This document shows positions 6,578 through 8,415 of a DNA stretch of 8,415 nt, piece by piece (the first letter of the stretch is position 1; every line of letters begins with the position of its first letter). The stretch is from DASXTS01 sp036505275. Its GTDB lineage: Bacteria > Actinomycetota > Actinomycetes > Mycobacteriales > Pseudonocardiaceae. The notes beneath the pieces are model-generated. The model was not told the origin of the DNA. It saw nothing but the letters and a program-made list of their open reading frames with translations, and searched no databases. The stretch spans positions 1 through 8,415 of the forward strand of contig DASXTS010000382.1 in the NCBI GenBank assembly GCA_036505275.1, read 5' to 3'. The position numbers were made by a program, and so were the translations under genes.

Positions 6578-7129
6578 TCACTCCTCGGCCTGCAGCGCCT
6601 TGAGCGCCCTCGCGGCCACCTCTTCCGGGGAGCCGACCGCGTCCACCTGCACCAGCCGGTCGCGGTAATAATCGAGCAGCGGGGCGGTCTCGCTGCGGTA
6701 GACCTCGAAGCGGTTGTGGATGACGTCGCGGCTGTCGTCGGCGCGGCCGCGGGCCAGCAGCCGCTCCATGACGACCTCCTCTGGTACCTGGAACTCCAGC
6801 ACGGCGTCCAGCACGGCGTCCTGCTCGGCCAGGTAGGAGTTGAGCACGTCGGCCTGCGCGACCGTGCGCGGGAAGCCGTCGAGCACGAACCCGGCCCGCG
6901 CGTCCGGCTCCTCCAGCCGCCGGTGCACCATCTCATTGGTCACCTCGTCCGGCACCAGGTCGCCGCGGTCCATGTACTTCTTGGCCTCGAGTCCAAGGTC
7001 GGTCTGCCGCTCGGCGTGCGCCCGAAACAGCTCACCCGTTGAGATGTGCGGCACGCCGAGCCGTTCGCTCAGCACGACTGCCTGGGTGCCCTTGCCCGCC
7101 CCAGGCGGACCGACGAGAACTATTCGCAC
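6578..7129 (-). CDS. adk: Adenylate kinase (short-LID, actinobacterial type)
   Basis: A 183-residue cytoplasmic enzyme catalysing ATP + AMP to 2 ADP. Seen: P-loop GPPGAGKGT (7-15), AMP-site STGELFR (30-36), [10 protein letters not shown] (80-89) with Arg88, and a short LID ([14 protein letters not shown], 127-140) in place of the long, sometimes zinc-binding lid; this short form is usual in mycobacteria and relatives. The frame is open ten codons further, to a TTG at 7159, but GTG 7127-7129 gives the family's normal [14 protein letters not shown] start and has AGGAGG ten nt upstream, so it is chosen. It lies 37 nt after secY and 3 nt before map. Confidence 0.97.
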   Translation of the reverse strand: MRIVLVGPPGAGKGTQAVVLSERLGVPHISTGELFRAHAERQTDLGLEAKKYMDRGDLVPDEVTNEMVHRRLEEPDARAGFVLDGFPRTVAQADVLNSYLAEQDAVLDAVLEFQVPEEVVMERLLARGRADDSRDVIHNRFEVYRSETAPLLDYYRDRLVQVDAVGSPEEVAARALKALQAEE

Positions 7130-7139
7130 GACAGCCGAC

Positions 7140-7145
7140 CCTCCT
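7140..7145 (-). promoter_or_regulatory. Ribosome-binding site of adk
   Basis: AGGAGG on the minus strand, ten nt before GTG 7129. It lies inside the ten-codon upstream extension of the adk frame (to TTG 7159), which argues against the longer start. Confidence 0.65.
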
Positions 7146-7166
7146 GGAGACGTCCACAACCGCTGC

Positions 7167-8415
<1,249 letters not shown>

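Noticed and set aside
5735..7042. 435-codon plus-strand open frame across map and adk, starting inside the nested palindrome
   Set aside because: It is antisense to two intact, well-conserved housekeeping genes and its sequence is His/Arg/Gly-rich with no domain. The start inside the repeat appears coincidental.

Overview
The window is high-GC DNA with strong G/C preference at third codon positions, GTG starts, and a short-LID adenylate kinase of mycobacterial type. Together these point to an actinomycete, perhaps Pseudonocardiales-like; the genus cannot be fixed from this sequence. It holds seven protein genes, two of them cut by the window edges, and no tRNA, rRNA, CRISPR or transposase gene was seen.

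Right part (about 5774-8415, minus strand): the tail of the ribosomal-protein/secretion operon, in the order secY (5' end outside the window), adk, map. adk and map are only 3 nt apart. This is a housekeeping block: the SecYEG channel, adenylate kinase, and the methionine aminopeptidase that trims new proteins. infA does not follow map here.

Middle (2009-5575, plus strand): one large gene for a secreted multidomain subtilisin-like protease of 1188 residues. Its order is signal peptide, propeptide, bacillopeptidase F-like S8 catalytic domain, beta-sandwich repeats, a BACON-like domain and a C-terminal malectin-like (carbohydrate-binding) domain. It converges on map. The 198-nt convergent gap holds a strong terminator hairpin followed by a striking 125-bp nested palindrome. 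That palindrome is built from four copies of one 16-17 bp unit, and it is the most unusual non-coding structure in the window.

Left part (1-1701, minus strand): a short winged-helix (OmpR/PhoB-type DNA-binding) regulator lacking a normal receiver, then a DUF1707 plus two-TM membrane protein gene that appears frameshifted, then the N-terminal third or so of a secreted glycoside hydrolase family 3 enzyme running off the left edge. A near-perfect 23-bp inverted repeat sits between the regulator and the DUF1707 gene and looks like an operator. The regulator and the protease are divergent across a 307-bp intergenic region. With two secreted proteins nearby (GH3 and protease), the left and middle parts look like an extracellular-degradation neighbourhood attached to the core secY-adk-map block; that link is inference from position only.
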